From: Solirubrobacterales bacterium
GTDB taxonomy: Bacteria > Actinomycetota > Thermoleophilia > Solirubrobacterales > 70-9
DNA length: 37,076 nucleotides
Reading direction: 5' to 3'
NCBI GenBank assembly: GCA_017882505.1
Contig: JADGPJ010000019.1
Span: 1-37,076, forward strand
Positions 7,429 through 14,213 of this stretch are shown in pieces; within the stretch, counting starts at the first letter, position 1; every line of letters begins with the position of its first letter. The position numbers and the translations under genes were made by a program. The notes under the pieces are model-generated. The model searched no databases. It was not told the DNA's origin and was given only the letters and a program-made list of their open reading frames with translations.

Positions 7429-8653
7429 CCGCGAGGTCGACTTTCTGCTCATCGGCGGCGGCATGGCCTCTGCCCACTGCGCGGCGGAGCTGCGCAAGCG
7501 CGGTTCGGACGGATCGGTGCTGCTGGTCGGCCGCGAGCCGGAGCCGCCCTACGAACGTCCGCCGGTCTCCAAGGAGTACCTGCGCGGCGAGTCCGAGCGC
7601 GCCGACGCCTACGTCAACCCGCCCTCCTGGTACGAGGAGAACGGCGTCGAGCTGCTCACCGGCCGCAACGTGATGTCGCTCGACACCGAGGCGCGGACGG
7701 CGAAGATCCAGGGCGGAGAGGAGGTCGGCTTCGGCAAGGCGCTGATCGCCACCGGGGCGATGGTCAACATCCTCCGCGTCGAGGGCGCCGAGAACGAGGG
7801 CATCCACTACCTGCGCGCCTTCGGCAACTCCGACGCGATCCGCGCCGACGCCGAGGCCGCCGAGCACGTCGTCCTGATCGGCGGCAGCTACATCGGCACT
7901 GAGGTCGCCGCTTCGCTGTCCGCCCAGGGGACCAGGTGCTCGATCGTGGCGATGGAGGACGTCGCCCTCTCCCGAACCTTCGGCGCTGATGCCGGCGGCT
8001 GGTTCCAGTCGCTGATCGAATCGAAGGGAGTCTCCTTCCACGGCGGCGAGGAGCTCGAGGCCTTCGAGGGCGACGGCCGGGTCGGCGCGATCGTGACCAA
8101 GAGCGGGCTCAGCATCGAGTGCGACGCGGTCGTCGTCGGCGCCGGGGTCCGCGCTGACGCGATGCTCGCGCAGCGGGCCGGGCTCGAGGTCGACGACGGG
8201 ATCGTCTGCGACTCGAAGCTGCAGACCTCGGTCGCCGGCATCTACGCAGCCGGCGACTGCTGCTCCTACGACAGCGTCGTCCACGGCCGGCGGTTGCGGG
8301 TCGAGCACTGGGACGTGGCGATGCAGCAGGGCATCCACGCCGCCGGAAACATGCTCGGCGAGGACCGCGATTATGACGTCGTCCCCTACTTCTTCAGCGA
8401 TCTGGCGGACTGGGCAAGCCTCGAGTACGTCGGCCCCGCCCGGGACTGGGACGAGGAGGTCTGGCGCGGCGACCGCGACGGCGGCGAGTTCTCGGTCTGG
8501 TACCTGAAAGACGGCCGCGTCGCCGGCGCGCTCAGCGTCGGCCGCTCGGAAGACCTCGCCCAGGCGCGGCGGATGCTCGCCGACGGCGTCGACGTCTCAG
8601 CTGCCCGCGAGGCGATCGCCGACGCTGGCAGCGACCTCTCGTCGATCGGCTAG
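7421..8653 (+). CDS. FAD/NAD(P)-dependent oxidoreductase, ferredoxin-reductase-like
   Basis: A 410-residue flavoprotein of the pyridine-nucleotide oxidoreductase family with a C-terminal reductase domain, like ferredoxin/rubredoxin reductases and AIF-type proteins. The FAD loop GGGMASA is near residues 12-18, PPYERPPVSKEYLRG follows as in ferredoxin reductases, the NAD(P) loop IGGSYIGTEVA is near 153-163, and the second FAD motif IYAAGDC is near 274-280. No redox-active CxxC is seen, so electrons should pass directly to a protein partner. The GTG at 7421 overlaps the RCK gene by 8 nt, suggesting co-expression. No ferredoxin gene is nearby, so the partner is unknown. Confidence 0.88.
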   Translation: MADREVDFLLIGGGMASAHCAAELRKRGSDGSVLLVGREPEPPYERPPVSKEYLRGESERADAYVNPPSWYEENGVELLTGRNVMSLDTEARTAKIQGGEEVGFGKALIATGAMVNILRVEGAENEGIHYLRAFGNSDAIRADAEAAEHVVLIGGSYIGTEVAASLSAQGTRCSIVAMEDVALSRTFGADAGGWFQSLIESKGVSFHGGEELEAFEGDGRVGAIVTKSGLSIECDAVVVGAGVRADAMLAQRAGLEVDDGIVCDSKLQTSVAGIYAAGDCCSYDSVVHGRRLRVEHWDVAMQQGIHAAGNMLGEDRDYDVVPYFFSDLADWASLEYVGPARDWDEEVWRGDRDGGEFSVWYLKDGRVAGALSVGRSEDLAQARRMLADGVDVSAAREAIADAGSDLSSIG

Positions 8654-8673
8654 ATATCCTCAGACGGTCTCTT

Positions 8674-8744
8674 TGCGCCCTGGTGTAATGGCAGCACGCC
8701 TCGCTCTGGACGAGGAAGTCGGGGTTCGAGCCCCTGGGGCGCAG
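8674..8744 (+). tRNA. tRNA-Gln (anticodon CUG)
   Basis: The cloverleaf folds completely. The acceptor stem TGCGCCC (8674-8680) pairs with GGGCGCA (8737-8743), and the discriminator is G8744. A D-arm (GTG/CAC) is present. The anticodon stem CCTCG/CGAGG holds loop CTCTGGA with anticodon CTG at 8706-8708. The T-arm has loop TTCGAGC at 8725-8731. The U1-A72 pair and G73 are typical bacterial glutamine identity elements. The 3' CCA is not encoded. It lies in the gap between the flavoprotein and lipoprotein genes. Confidence 0.95.
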
Positions 8745-8779
8745 CTCTAAGTACCTGCATAAGCGTCGATTCGCTCTGC

Positions 8780-8785
8780 TAGCGT
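8780..8785 (+). promoter_or_regulatory. -10 box TAGCGT, leaderless promoter of the lipoprotein gene
   Basis: TAGCGT preceded by TGC (extended -10 like) ends 7 nt before the ATG at 8793. No SD is present. Confidence 0.45.
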
Positions 8786-8792
8786 CGCTCCG

Positions 8793-9515
8793 ATGAGATC
8801 TTTCAAGTACCTGACGATCGCAATCTCGCTGGCCGGGCTCCTGGCGCTGGTCGCGGCCGGCTGCGGCGGCGGTGGTGGCAGCGAAAGCACCGCCACGGCC
8901 GAAAAGACGACCGAATCGAAGCCGACCCTGAGCAAGGAAGAGCTGATCACCCAGGGGGACGGGATCTGCGCCGAGGTCAACGTCGCGGTCAGCTCCGTCG
9001 GCTCCTCGGCCGCGGACACGCAGAGTCAGACCAGTCAGGTCGCCGACCTCTACTCCGGGATGGTGCAGAGGCTCAAGGATCTGGGCGCGCCGGCCGAATC
9101 CTCCGCCGAGTACACCGAATTCATCTCGGCCGCGGAAGAACTCTCGAAAGTCGAGGGGGAAGTGAAACTGGCCGCCGAACGCGAAGACACCACTGCACTG
9201 GGCGAAGCCGCGACCAGAGCCACTCCGGCCCTCGAAAACTTCGAGACGACGGCCGCCGTGTACGGATTCGAAGAATGCAGCGAAGGCCCGCATGCCCCGA
9301 CCGTCGCGCCGTCGACCTCGGGCCCTGAATCCGAAGCCGAAGAAGGTGGCGTCGAAGCGGCCCCCGAAGAAATCGAAGAAATCGTGCCCGAAGAAGCGGC
9401 GCCCGAAGAAGTGGTGCCGGAAACCGGCGGTGCCGGCGGCGGCGAAATCGAAGAAGTCGCCCCCGAAGGCGGCGGCGAAAGCGGTGGGAGCAGCGGCGGC
9501 GTTGGTCCGGGTTGA
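8793..9515 (+). CDS. Secreted lipoprotein with acidic low-complexity tail
   Basis: A 240-residue protein. It begins with a lipoprotein signal (hydrophobic residues 8-22, lipobox LVAAGC), then a Gly/Ser/Thr linker. A helical domain of about 120 residues carries two further cysteines (DGIC and FEEC) that could form a disulfide. From about residue 175 the tail is Glu/Pro/Ala/Gly-rich with repeated PEE/EEV blocks and ends in Gly/Ser. It should be anchored to the outer face of the membrane. The function is not recognised. The ATG at 8793 follows a TAGCGT -10 box by 7 nt. It converges with the ABC exporter genes. Confidence 0.8.
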   Translation: MRSFKYLTIAISLAGLLALVAAGCGGGGGSESTATAEKTTESKPTLSKEELITQGDGICAEVNVAVSSVGSSAADTQSQTSQVADLYSGMVQRLKDLGAPAESSAEYTEFISAAEELSKVEGEVKLAAEREDTTALGEAATRATPALENFETTAAVYGFEECSEGPHAPTVAPSTSGPESEAEEGGVEAAPEEIEEIVPEEAAPEEVVPETGGAGGGEIEEVAPEGGGESGGSSGGVGPG

Positions 9516-9576
9516 CCGGGGTCCGGCCCGGTCGCGGTCCGAGTTCAGCTCGACTCCGCGAAGTGAGGTCGGTCGC

Positions 9577-11418
9577 CTACGCGGCCGAGCTGTCGGACCA
9601 GGCACCGTAGAGCTGCGCGTAGGCGCCGCCCGCGGCGATCAACTCGTCGTGTGTGCCCTGCTCGGCGATCCGCCCGCCTTCGAGGACGACGATCTTGCCG
9701 GCACGCCGGATCGTCGAGAGGCGGTGGGCGATGACGATCGCGGTACGACCCTGGAGCAGGCGCTCGAGGCCCTTCTCGATCGTTTTCTCGGTCCGCACGT
9801 CGACGTTCGAGGTCGCCTCGTCGAGGATCAGGATCCGCGGCTCGGCGAGCAGGGCGCGGGCGAAGGCGACGAGTTGGCGCTGGCCTGACGACAGCTGCAC
9901 GCCGCGCTCGCCGACCTCGGTCTCGATCCCCTCCGGCAGCGCCGTTACGAACTGGCTCGCGCCGACCGTGGCGACCGCGGATTCGATCTCCTCCAGGCTC
10001 GCCTCGGGCCGGCCGAAGGCGATGTTCTCGCGGACGCTGCCGGAGAAGAGGAAGCCCTCCTGGGGAACGATCCCGAGCTGGCGGCGCAGCGCCTGCTGGC
10101 GAACCCCGCGCAGATCATGGCCGTCGACCAGGACCCTGCCTTTCTGCGGGTCGTAGAAGCGGGCGACGAGCTTGGCGAAGGTCGACTTTCCGGCCCCCGT
10201 GGCCCCGACCAGCGCCAACGTCTGCCCCGGCGGCACGTGGAGATCGACGTCTCGCATCGCCCACGAGTCCTCCGCGGGCTCGGCATCGTCGCTGTAGGAG
10301 AACCAGACGCCGTCGAGCTCGATCTCACCCCTCAGCGTGCCCGGGTCGATCGCGTTCGGAGCGTCGACCATGTCGGGCTCGGTGTCGAGCAGGTCGAAGA
10401 TCTTGTCGAGCGCGGCCATCCCCTGCTGGTAGGTCGTGTACAGCTGCGAGAGTTCCTGGATCGGTTCGAAGAAGGTCGCCAGGTAGCCGACGAAGGCGAC
10501 GATGACGCCGATCTGGATCGCGCCTTCGATCGCCTGCTTGCCGCCGTAGAGCAGGATCACCGCGGTCCCGATCGCGGCCAGCAGTTCGACCGCGGGGAAG
10601 TAGGAGGCGTTGAGGTAGACCGTCTTCATGTTCACGGCGCGGTTCTGCTCGTTGAGGTCGGTCATCACCGCCTCGTGGCGGGGCTCCTGGCCGAAGCTGC
10701 GGACGACGCGGACGCCGCTCAGCGTCTCCTGCAGGTAGGAGGTGACTGCGGCGATTCGCTCCCTGGTCGCCCGGTAGGTGCCGGCGGAGACGATCCGGAA
10801 GACGACGCTGGCGACCGCGAGCAGCGGCAGGGTGATGAAGGTGACCAGGGCCAGCTGGACGTCGAGGAAGAGCAGGATGACGACGACACCGACCAGGGTC
10901 AGCGTGGCCGAGAACATCGTCACCACGCCCGAGGTGACGAGCTGGTTCAGCGCCTCGACGTCGTTGGTCATCCGCGAGATCAGCACGCCCGGGCTGCGGC
11001 GGGTGAAGAACCCGATCGACATCGACTGAATGTGGGCGAAGAGGCGCTCGCGCAGGTCCTGGAGGGCGCGGGTGCCGACCCAGCCGACCAGGTAGGTCTC
11101 GGCGTAGGTGCCGACCGCGTAGAGCAGCGCGGCGACGACGAAGGCGGCGACGGTCAGGTCGAGGGCGTTGAGGTCGCCGGTTTCGATCCCGGCGTCGATC
11201 GCCTTCCCGGCCAGGAAGGGAGGGGCGAGACCGGCACCGGTCTCGATCAGCAGCGCCACGAACATCAGCGCCATACGGCCGCGGTAGGGACGCAGCAGCC
11301 CGATCATCCAGCGCACCTTGCGCCCGCGCTGGTCCTCGCCCCGGACCAGGCGCCAGAGCGCCCCGAAGAGCAGGAAGACGTTGCGCAGCCTGTTGGTCCC
11401 GGGCTCGCGATCCCTCAT
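9577..11418 (-). CDS. ABC exporter half-transporter, catalytic-Glu subunit
   Basis: A 613-residue protein with an N-terminal six-helix exporter domain (about 50-350) fused to an ATPase domain. Walker A is GATGAGKST (about residue 405), the signature is LSSGQRQ (about 508) instead of LSGGQ, and Walker B is ILILDEA (about 527) with the catalytic Glu. Q-loop (VPQEGFLF) and switch His (IVIAHRLS) are present. It starts at an ATG overlapping the stop of the upstream subunit by 4 nt. The two complement each other's deviant motifs as in heterodimeric exporters such as TM287/288 and BmrCD. The substrate is unknown; lipids, peptides or drugs are possible. Confidence 0.92.
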   Translation of the reverse strand: MRDREPGTNRLRNVFLLFGALWRLVRGEDQRGRKVRWMIGLLRPYRGRMALMFVALLIETGAGLAPPFLAGKAIDAGIETGDLNALDLTVAAFVVAALLYAVGTYAETYLVGWVGTRALQDLRERLFAHIQSMSIGFFTRRSPGVLISRMTNDVEALNQLVTSGVVTMFSATLTLVGVVVILLFLDVQLALVTFITLPLLAVASVVFRIVSAGTYRATRERIAAVTSYLQETLSGVRVVRSFGQEPRHEAVMTDLNEQNRAVNMKTVYLNASYFPAVELLAAIGTAVILLYGGKQAIEGAIQIGVIVAFVGYLATFFEPIQELSQLYTTYQQGMAALDKIFDLLDTEPDMVDAPNAIDPGTLRGEIELDGVWFSYSDDAEPAEDSWAMRDVDLHVPPGQTLALVGATGAGKSTFAKLVARFYDPQKGRVLVDGHDLRGVRQQALRRQLGIVPQEGFLFSGSVRENIAFGRPEASLEEIESAVATVGASQFVTALPEGIETEVGERGVQLSSGQRQLVAFARALLAEPRILILDEATSNVDVRTEKTIEKGLERLLQGRTAIVIAHRLSTIRRAGKIVVLEGGRIAEQGTHDELIAAGGAYAQLYGAWSDSSAA

Positions 11419-13250
11419 AGCCGCGCCATCTCCTCGCGGCTCTCGAGGTCGCGCTGGAGGAAGACGGAGTCGGCGAGCCCGTGCTCGGCGATCTCGCGGT
11501 AGAAGCCACAGCCGGCGAGAAGCTCCTCGTGGCTGCCCCGGTCGACGATCCGGCCGCCGTCCATCACCACGACCTCGTCGGCCAGGGAGACGGTCGAGAG
11601 CCGGTGGGCGATGATGAACGTCGTCCGTCCCGTCATCACTTCCTGGAGGCCGGACTTGATCGCCCCCTCGGTGGTCGCGTCGACCGAGGAGGTGGCGTCG
11701 TCGAGGATCAGGATGCGAGGATCGGCGAGCAGGGCGCGGGCGATCGCGACGCGCTGGCGCTGGCCGCCGGAGAGGGTCAGGCCGCGCTCGCCGACTCGGG
11801 TCTCATAGCCGTCGGGCAGATCGCGGATGAAGCCATCGGCCTGAGCGCGCCGTGCCGCCGCTTCGATCTCCTCCATCGTCGCCTCCGAACGCGCATAGGC
11901 GATGTTCTCGGCGACACTGGCGGTGAAGAGGAAGCTGTCGTCGGCGACGAAGGCCACCTCCGAGCGCAGCGAGCCGACGTCGACCTCGCGGATGTCGGCG
12001 CCGTCGACCAGCACCGTCCCCTCGCTGGGGTCGTAAAGGCGGGCGATCAGTCCGACCATGCTGGTCTTGCCGGCGCCCGAGGGGCCGACCAGCGCCACCG
12101 TCTTGCCGGCCTCGACATGGAGGTCGACTTCGGTCAGGGCATCATGGGCTTCGCCTCCGTGAGCGCGTGAAGAATCAGATATGGGCCCGCGCTCACTCCG
12201 ACTCGCAGGGGCCGAGCCGTCGTAGCGCAGCGTCACCCCGCGCAGCTCGACCTCGCCGCCGCCCGCCGGCAGCGCCGGGGCCCCGGGCGGGCTCTGGATC
12301 GCCGGTTCGCGGTCGATGATCTCGAACATCCGGTTGCCGGAGGCGACCGCGCGCTGGGCCATCCCCATCGCCATCCCGAGCATCCGCATCGGCCCGGCGA
12401 GCATCACCATGTAGGTGTAGAAGGCGGTGAAGTCGCCGAGGCTGAGGGTGTTGTTGATCACCTCGCGGCCGCCGAACAGCAGCACCAGGGCGATGCCGAT
12501 CTGAGGCAGCAGCCCGATCAGCGGCGAGAAGAACGCCTGCAGCCGGGTCGAGTAGATGCTCTGGTCGAAGACCCGGGCGACGGAGCGCTGGAAGCGGTGC
12601 AGCTGGTGTTCCTCACGGGCGAAGGCCTTGACGATGCGGATCCCGGAGACGTTCTCCTCGGCCTCCGCGGTCAGCTCGGCGATCCGCTGCTGCACCTCCT
12701 GCAGCGCCGGCCGGGAGATCCGGTTGTAGCGCGAAGCGGTGTAGACGACGAAGGGGGCCGGAATCAGCGCGATCAGCGTCAGCAGCGGGTTGATCGCGAT
12801 CATCACCGCGCTCGCCAGGACGATCGTCAGCAGGTTCTGGGTGATGAAGATCAGGCCGTAGCCGAGGAAGAAGCGGATCGCCGAGAGGTCGACCGTCGCC
12901 CGCGACATCAGCTGGCCGGTCTGCTGGCTGTCGAAGAAGCCGAGATCGAGCTTCTGCAGGTGGGCGTAGAAGACCTGGCGCAGGTCGAATTCGACCGCCA
13001 GCGAGACCTTGCCGGCGACGAGGCGCCTGACCACGGTCAGTCCCAGCCTGAGGATGCTGGCGCCGACGATCGCCAGGGCGAGCGGCAGCAGGTCCGGCTG
13101 GTTGCCGTCGCGGATCGCGTTGACGGCCCGCCCGACCAGCCACGGGATCAGCACCGTCATCCCCATCGCCGCCCAGGCGAACGCCAGCGAACCCCAGAGC
13201 GAGGCCCTGTAGGGACGGAGGTAACCCAGCAGCCGGCGGTACGTACGCAT
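11415..13250 (-). CDS. ABC exporter half-transporter, degenerate-site subunit
   Basis: A 611-residue protein with an N-terminal six-helix exporter domain and C-terminal ATPase. Walker A is GPSGAGKTS (about residue 388), the signature is canonical LSGGQRQ (about 490), and Walker B is ILILDDA (about 513), with Asp replacing the catalytic Glu, so its own ATP site should hydrolyse poorly. About 25 extra residues lie between the A-loop Tyr (LRYDG) and the next strand. Part of that insertion (residues 352-364) is encoded by the palindrome at 12159-12196. The ATG at 13250 lies 8 nt after a TATAGT box. First gene of a two-gene operon. Confidence 0.92.
   Translation of the reverse strand: MRTYRRLLGYLRPYRASLWGSLAFAWAAMGMTVLIPWLVGRAVNAIRDGNQPDLLPLALAIVGASILRLGLTVVRRLVAGKVSLAVEFDLRQVFYAHLQKLDLGFFDSQQTGQLMSRATVDLSAIRFFLGYGLIFITQNLLTIVLASAVMIAINPLLTLIALIPAPFVVYTASRYNRISRPALQEVQQRIAELTAEAEENVSGIRIVKAFAREEHQLHRFQRSVARVFDQSIYSTRLQAFFSPLIGLLPQIGIALVLLFGGREVINNTLSLGDFTAFYTYMVMLAGPMRMLGMAMGMAQRAVASGNRMFEIIDREPAIQSPPGAPALPAGGGEVELRGVTLRYDGSAPASRSERGPISDSSRAHGGEAHDALTEVDLHVEAGKTVALVGPSGAGKTSMVGLIARLYDPSEGTVLVDGADIREVDVGSLRSEVAFVADDSFLFTASVAENIAYARSEATMEEIEAAARRAQADGFIRDLPDGYETRVGERGLTLSGGQRQRVAIARALLADPRILILDDATSSVDATTEGAIKSGLQEVMTGRTTFIIAHRLSTVSLADEVVVMDGGRIVDRGSHEELLAGCGFYREIAEHGLADSVFLQRDLESREEMARL
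12159..12196 (-). repeat. In-frame palindromic element inside the ABC gene
   Basis: A perfect 9-bp inverted repeat, GTGAGCGCG (12159-12167) and CGCGCTCAC (12188-12196), encloses a 20-nt centre. On the coding strand it encodes residues 352-364 (SERGPISDSSRAH), within an extra loop of the ATPase domain where related exporters have only a few residues. The local Ser/Arg-rich composition is unlike the flanking protein. It looks like an insertion of a small palindromic element that kept the reading frame, comparable in concept to Rickettsia palindromic elements. No second copy was seen in this window. Confidence 0.6.
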
Positions 13251-13258
13251 TACTCCTC

Positions 13259-13264
13259 ACTATA
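13259..13264 (-). promoter_or_regulatory. -10 box TATAGT of the ABC exporter operon
   Basis: On the minus strand TATAGT ends 8 nt before the ATG at 13250; the gap (GAGGAGTA) also holds a GAGGAG that could act as a very short SD. The palindromic repeat copy 2 begins about 55 nt upstream of this box. Confidence 0.5.
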
Positions 13265-13318
13265 CAAAGTGAAGTGGTGCTCCTCGGCGGGGTGGGAGGG
13301 GGTCGGCGTGTCCCTCCT

Positions 13319-13384
13319 GCTTGCTGGGATTTTCGCCGTTAACGCCCCGTCTCTCGCCGACGGGCACTGCGAAAATCAGGACGC
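13319..13384 (-). repeat. Dispersed palindromic repeat, copy 2
   Basis: Inverted copy of the element at 1-66 (61 of 66 identical). Arms are GATTTTCGC at 13328-13336 and GCGAAAATC at 13369-13377, with a 32-nt loop. It lies upstream of the ABC exporter promoter. It falls inside a 66-codon minus-strand ORF (13460-13260) that I do not call as a gene because nothing outside the repeat supports it. The rest of 13385-13550 shows no feature I can name. Confidence 0.8.
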
Positions 13385-13554
13385 CGCCGCGCTGGAGGGA
13401 CACCCCGGTCCCCTCCAACGAAGCCGACGAAGAAATTTCAGCTGGCGAGGGACGGGGCATGCCGGTGGTCTCAGCTGGCGAGTTCTTGCCTCGGCTTGTT
13501 GCTGAGCTTGCGAGGGTCCGCGCCCTTGCCGATCCTTCGAAGCTCTGTGCTGTT

Positions 13555-13576
13555 CGAACCCCGCAGGAGGGGTTCG
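13555..13576 (-). terminator. Hairpin just past the secreted protein gene
   Basis: A perfect 8-bp stem, CGAACCCC (13555-13562) with GGGGTTCG (13569-13576), has a 6-nt loop, immediately downstream of the minus-strand stop at 13581. There is no T-run, so it would be a weak or factor-assisted terminator. Confidence 0.45.
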
Positions 13577-13580
13577 CGAC

Positions 13581-14213
13581 TCAGCGCAGACTCGCCGCGG
13601 CCTTGGCGCTTGGGACTTTGCCCTTGGCACAGGGTTTCGGGCCGTGGCCGGGATGGGGGAGGATCTGGAAGTTGGTGACGGCGTGGAAGGGCGTCGTCGC
13701 GCCGTTGTTCTGGGCGAGGTTGACGATCATCCGGTAGAAGCCGGGGCGAAGGCCGTGGTAGTAGATCTCCGGCCGGGTCCCCGGCGAGTAGCTGCCGGCG
13801 GTGCCGATCTCTTCGGCGAGCACGCCGTTGGGTCCGGAGTACTGCGCGTAGTCGAAGGAGGCTCCGATCAGGCGGCCTTTGCCGATCGGGCTGTTGATCG
13901 CGTGCAGCAGTTTGACCGGGTCGACGCAGTCTGGGACCCGGTTGAGCCTGAAGCGGAGGTGACCCTCGCCGAGCTGCGGCTCGCGGCCGAACTGGCGCGG
14001 GGCTAGGCGGAAGTTTTCGACCGCGACCTTGACCACGACCGCGCGACTGGACTGGCGGGCGCCGTTGCGGGGCGAGACGATCGAGACCGTCGGTTCGCCC
14101 GCGCCCGCAGCCGCAGCCGCGGCCGCAGCCGCAGCCGCGGGTTGCGATTCGTCGGTGCCGCCGAACAGGAGGGCAACGGCGACGGCGACGGCGGTGACCG
14201 CAAGAGCTGCCAT
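13581..14213 (-). CDS. Secreted or anchored protein of unknown function, poly-Ala linker
   Basis: A 210-residue protein. A hydrophobic N-terminal segment (about residues 2-18) is followed by an almost pure alanine stretch of about a dozen residues encoded by GCAGCC-type hexamer repeats near 14106-14140. A domain beginning VSIVSPRNG follows and reads like an immunoglobulin-like or cupredoxin-like beta sandwich (YYHGLRPGFYRMIVNL, TTPFHAVTNFQI). I chose the ATG at 14213 because GGAG lies 7 nt upstream; ATG 14234 is possible and the frame is open to 14417. Divergent from the GH92 gene, with which it shares a very short start region. Function not recognised. Confidence 0.7.
   Translation of the reverse strand: MAALAVTAVAVAVALLFGGTDESQPAAAAAAAAAAAGAGEPTVSIVSPRNGARQSSRAVVVKVAVENFRLAPRQFGREPQLGEGHLRFRLNRVPDCVDPVKLLHAINSPIGKGRLIGASFDYAQYSGPNGVLAEEIGTAGSYSPGTRPEIYYHGLRPGFYRMIVNLAQNNGATTPFHAVTNFQILPHPGHGPKPCAKGKVPSAKAAASLR

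Noticed and set aside
67-13318. Composite transposon bounded by the inverted repeats
   Set aside because: The segment holds ordinary chromosomal genes with even composition, no transposase, and no target duplications can be checked at the window edge.
13260-13460. A 66-codon minus-strand ORF spanning repeat copy 2
   Set aside because: Only the repeat part is shared with copy 1, no SD or -10 box supports the start, and the differences between copies do not favour silent positions clearly. Treated as repeat rather than gene.
13550-13580. A GGTTCGAA-type sequence resembling a tRNA T-arm
   Set aside because: It is fully explained by the 8-bp hairpin CGAACCCC/GGGGTTCG, and no acceptor or anticodon arm can be drawn around it.
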